Source: Metellina segmentata
Lineage: Eukaryota > Arthropoda > Arachnida > Araneae > Tetragnathidae
Length of the DNA stretch: 64,000 bases
Assembly: GCA_947359465.1 (NCBI GenBank)
Contig: OX375872.1
Coordinates: 127,112,337-127,176,336, forward strand
Reading direction: 5' to 3'
The position numbers and the translations under genes are program-made. This document shows, piece after piece, positions 62,648-64,000 of the stretch (the stretch's first letter is position 1; the number at the start of each line of letters is the position of its first letter). The notes below the pieces were generated by a model. It worked only from the letters and a program-made list of their open reading frames with translations, was not told the origin of the DNA and did no database searches.

Positions 62648-64000
62648 CAGGGTGGTCCCGAATTCATGGTACAAACTTTAATGGTAGGTACAGGACATTG
62701 TAACAATGATTTATTGTATAGGAATGTATAGTCGCAAGTGACGCGGTGAGGCGAAAACGGGAAATAACGGCCGAAAGGAAAAACAAAGATTTTATTGAAA
62801 GCGTTGTTGACAAGTGTCATGTTTACAGTAATTGTTCAAAATTGCGTCCACCAGTATCGATACATGCTTGACAGCGTCGGTGGAGCGATTGGCGTACACG
62901 TTCAAAGATGCCTGGTATTTCACGCACACCTGCAGCAGCTACAGATAAGCGAGCGACGAGATCCTCATCTGAGTCAACTGGAGTCTCATAAACAAGATGC
63001 TTTAGATGTCCCCATAAAAAGTAATCGAGGCTCGATAAATCGGGAGATCGGGGTGGCCAAGGGACTGGTCCACCACGCCCAATCCATCGAGTACCAAACG
63101 TGGCATTCAGGTAATTCCGTACATCAATGCTGAAGTGTGCTGGCGCACCATCGTGCTGAAACCACATGCGGTTACGAATGCCGATCGGACCATCATGCAC
63201 CAGTTGTGGTAACACTTCTTTCAGAAAAATAAGATAGCTTCCGCCAGTGAGCCGCGTGGGTAGTAAGTATGGGCCAATCAAAAAGTCGTTCACAATACCA
63301 GCCCACACATTAATACTGAAACGTTGTTGAAACGCATGTCGACGCGTTGCATGTGGATCATCGGTTGCCCACACATGAGAATTGTGCGCATTAAAGACAC
63401 CCTCGCGTGTAAATGTCGCTTCATCTGTAAATAGCACATAATCTACGAAATCCGGCTGCAACGCACATTGCTGCATCACCCACAGGCAGAAGTTCACGCG
63501 GCGAGGATAATCTGCCGGATTCAATGCTTGTACTTTCTGAAAATGGAAGGGGTGTAAGCGATTTTCGTTTAACACTCTGCATACAGTCTGATGACTCACA
63601 CCTACGTCACGCGCAACAGTTCTTGTGCTTGACTCGGGTCTATCAGCCACAATGTTCAAGATGCTTTCTTCCAGCCTTGGAGTGCGTACAGCTCTTACTC
63701 GACCAGCGCCATGTCTGTTGACGTCGAACGCACCTGTTTCACAAAGTTGACGATGTAACCGTTGAAAAATTCTATGATCCGGCATTCGTCGATCAGGATA
63801 CTCCGCGCGATACATTCGTAACGCAGCTCTGCCGTTACCATTTGCACGGCCGTACATGTAATGCATGTCTGCTTTTTCTGCATACGTAAAGTCACCCATC
63901 GTCTACGGCAGCACAATTGTGAATGGCGCTTTTCCCTACTGCGATGCATCATGTTCAACAGCGGCTAGACATCTACTGCCCTCTACCGGCAATGATACCA
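62648..64000 (-). mobile_element. Mariner-like (ITm superfamily) element, right end cut by the window
   Basis: The left terminus cagggtggtcccgaattcat ggta follows TA (62646-62647) inside an AT run. The last five bases of the window, tacca, are exactly where the inverse of that terminus (taccatgaattcggg...) would begin, so the right TIR probably starts at 63996 and continues outside. An intact transposase frame fills the interior. The coding region looks much less AT-rich than its surroundings, which fits recent arrival. Confidence 0.85.
62823..63899 (-). CDS. Mariner-like DDD transposase, apparently intact (358 aa)
   Basis: Cut-and-paste transposase of the IS630-Tc1-mariner superfamily, acting in the nucleus on its own TIRs. 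Residues ~1-60 form an N-terminal helix-turn-helix of DUF4817 type (CETGAFDVNRHGAGR at 53-67). Residues ~75-120 form a second HTH (RTVARDVGVSHQTVCRVLNE). The catalytic triad is D159 in LFTDEATF, D250 in WFQHDGAPAH and D292 in PPRSPDLSSLDYFLWG. I count 41 residues between the second and third Asp (DD41D) rather than the 34 of classical mariners. No stop or frameshift interrupts it, and the length is typical of the superfamily. The ATG at 63899 leaves ~95 bp to the presumed right TIR, consistent with a single-ORF element. Activity cannot be judged without the right TIR. It is the only intact, recognisable protein in the window. Confidence 0.9.
   Translation of the reverse strand: MGDFTYAEKADMHYMYGRANGNGRAALRMYRAEYPDRRMPDHRIFQRLHRQLCETGAFDVNRHGAGRVRAVRTPRLEESILNIVADRPESSTRTVARDVGVSHQTVCRVLNENRLHPFHFQKVQALNPADYPRRVNFCLWVMQQCALQPDFVDYVLFTDEATFTREGVFNAHNSHVWATDDPHATRRHAFQQRFSINVWAGIVNDFLIGPYLLPTRLTGGSYLIFLKEVLPQLVHDGPIGIRNRMWFQHDGAPAHFSIDVRNYLNATFGTRWIGRGGPVPWPPRSPDLSSLDYFLWGHLKHLVYETPVDSDEDLVARLSVAAAGVREIPGIFERVRQSLHRRCQACIDTGGRNFEQLL

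Noticed and set aside
62795..63133. 112-aa plus-strand frame and other frames opposite the transposase
   Set aside because: They are antisense shadows of the intact transposase on the minus strand.

Overview
This window is eukaryotic, repeat-dominated DNA, most likely from an arthropod and plausibly an arachnid. It is AT-rich and I see no convincing host protein-coding gene, rRNA or tRNA in 64 kb. Everything recognisable is repeat or transposon: Copia, CR1/Jockey-type LINE, hAT, Helitron, mariner-like (IS630-Tc1-mariner, ITm) and a SINE. I place it near spiders because the SINE core and tail resemble a family I recall from spider genomes; that is memory plus inference, not a database result.

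Region 1 (1-38918) is a head-to-tail tandem array of a ~4.46 kb non-coding monomer: eight full copies and a ninth cut at monomer position ~3318. I phase the copies on the motif at base 1. The array probably continues past the left edge, because base 1 falls inside a monomer. By eye the copies exceed 99% identity and differ by a few SNPs and diagnostic indels distributed in a mosaic way. Each monomer carries antisense fragments of the SINE, so those insertions predate the amplification.

Region 2 (38919-42668) is the right flank. It holds SINE-core minisatellite debris, a composite repeat containing an older, diverged piece of the array monomer, a palindrome-rich stretch, and AT-rich sequence without genes.

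Region 3 (42669-58142) is a nested transposon graveyard. It contains: a solo mariner-type TIR; a 5.2 kb element with CCCAGGTAGCAC termini holding a decayed Copia element, itself interrupted by a Helitron 3' end; a hAT C-terminal remnant; a SINE with a 15-bp target duplication; a hAT fragment split by a LINE 3' end; a Jockey-like reverse transcriptase relic; and a complete-ended hAT element with an 8-bp target duplication that holds a nested Helitron. Two copies of an unidentified 0.38 kb repeat with a shared reading frame lie in inverted orientation near the two ends of this region.

Region 4 (58143-64000) repeats the composite flank: a 1.16 kb segment about 99.5% identical to one 19 kb away, a diverged monomer piece, a Copia LTR/primer-binding-site/Gag fragment and a third, older copy of the flank repeat. 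After SINE-derived minisatellites comes an apparently intact mariner-like transposase (358 aa, D159/D250/D292, DD41D spacing), whose right terminus is cut by the window end.
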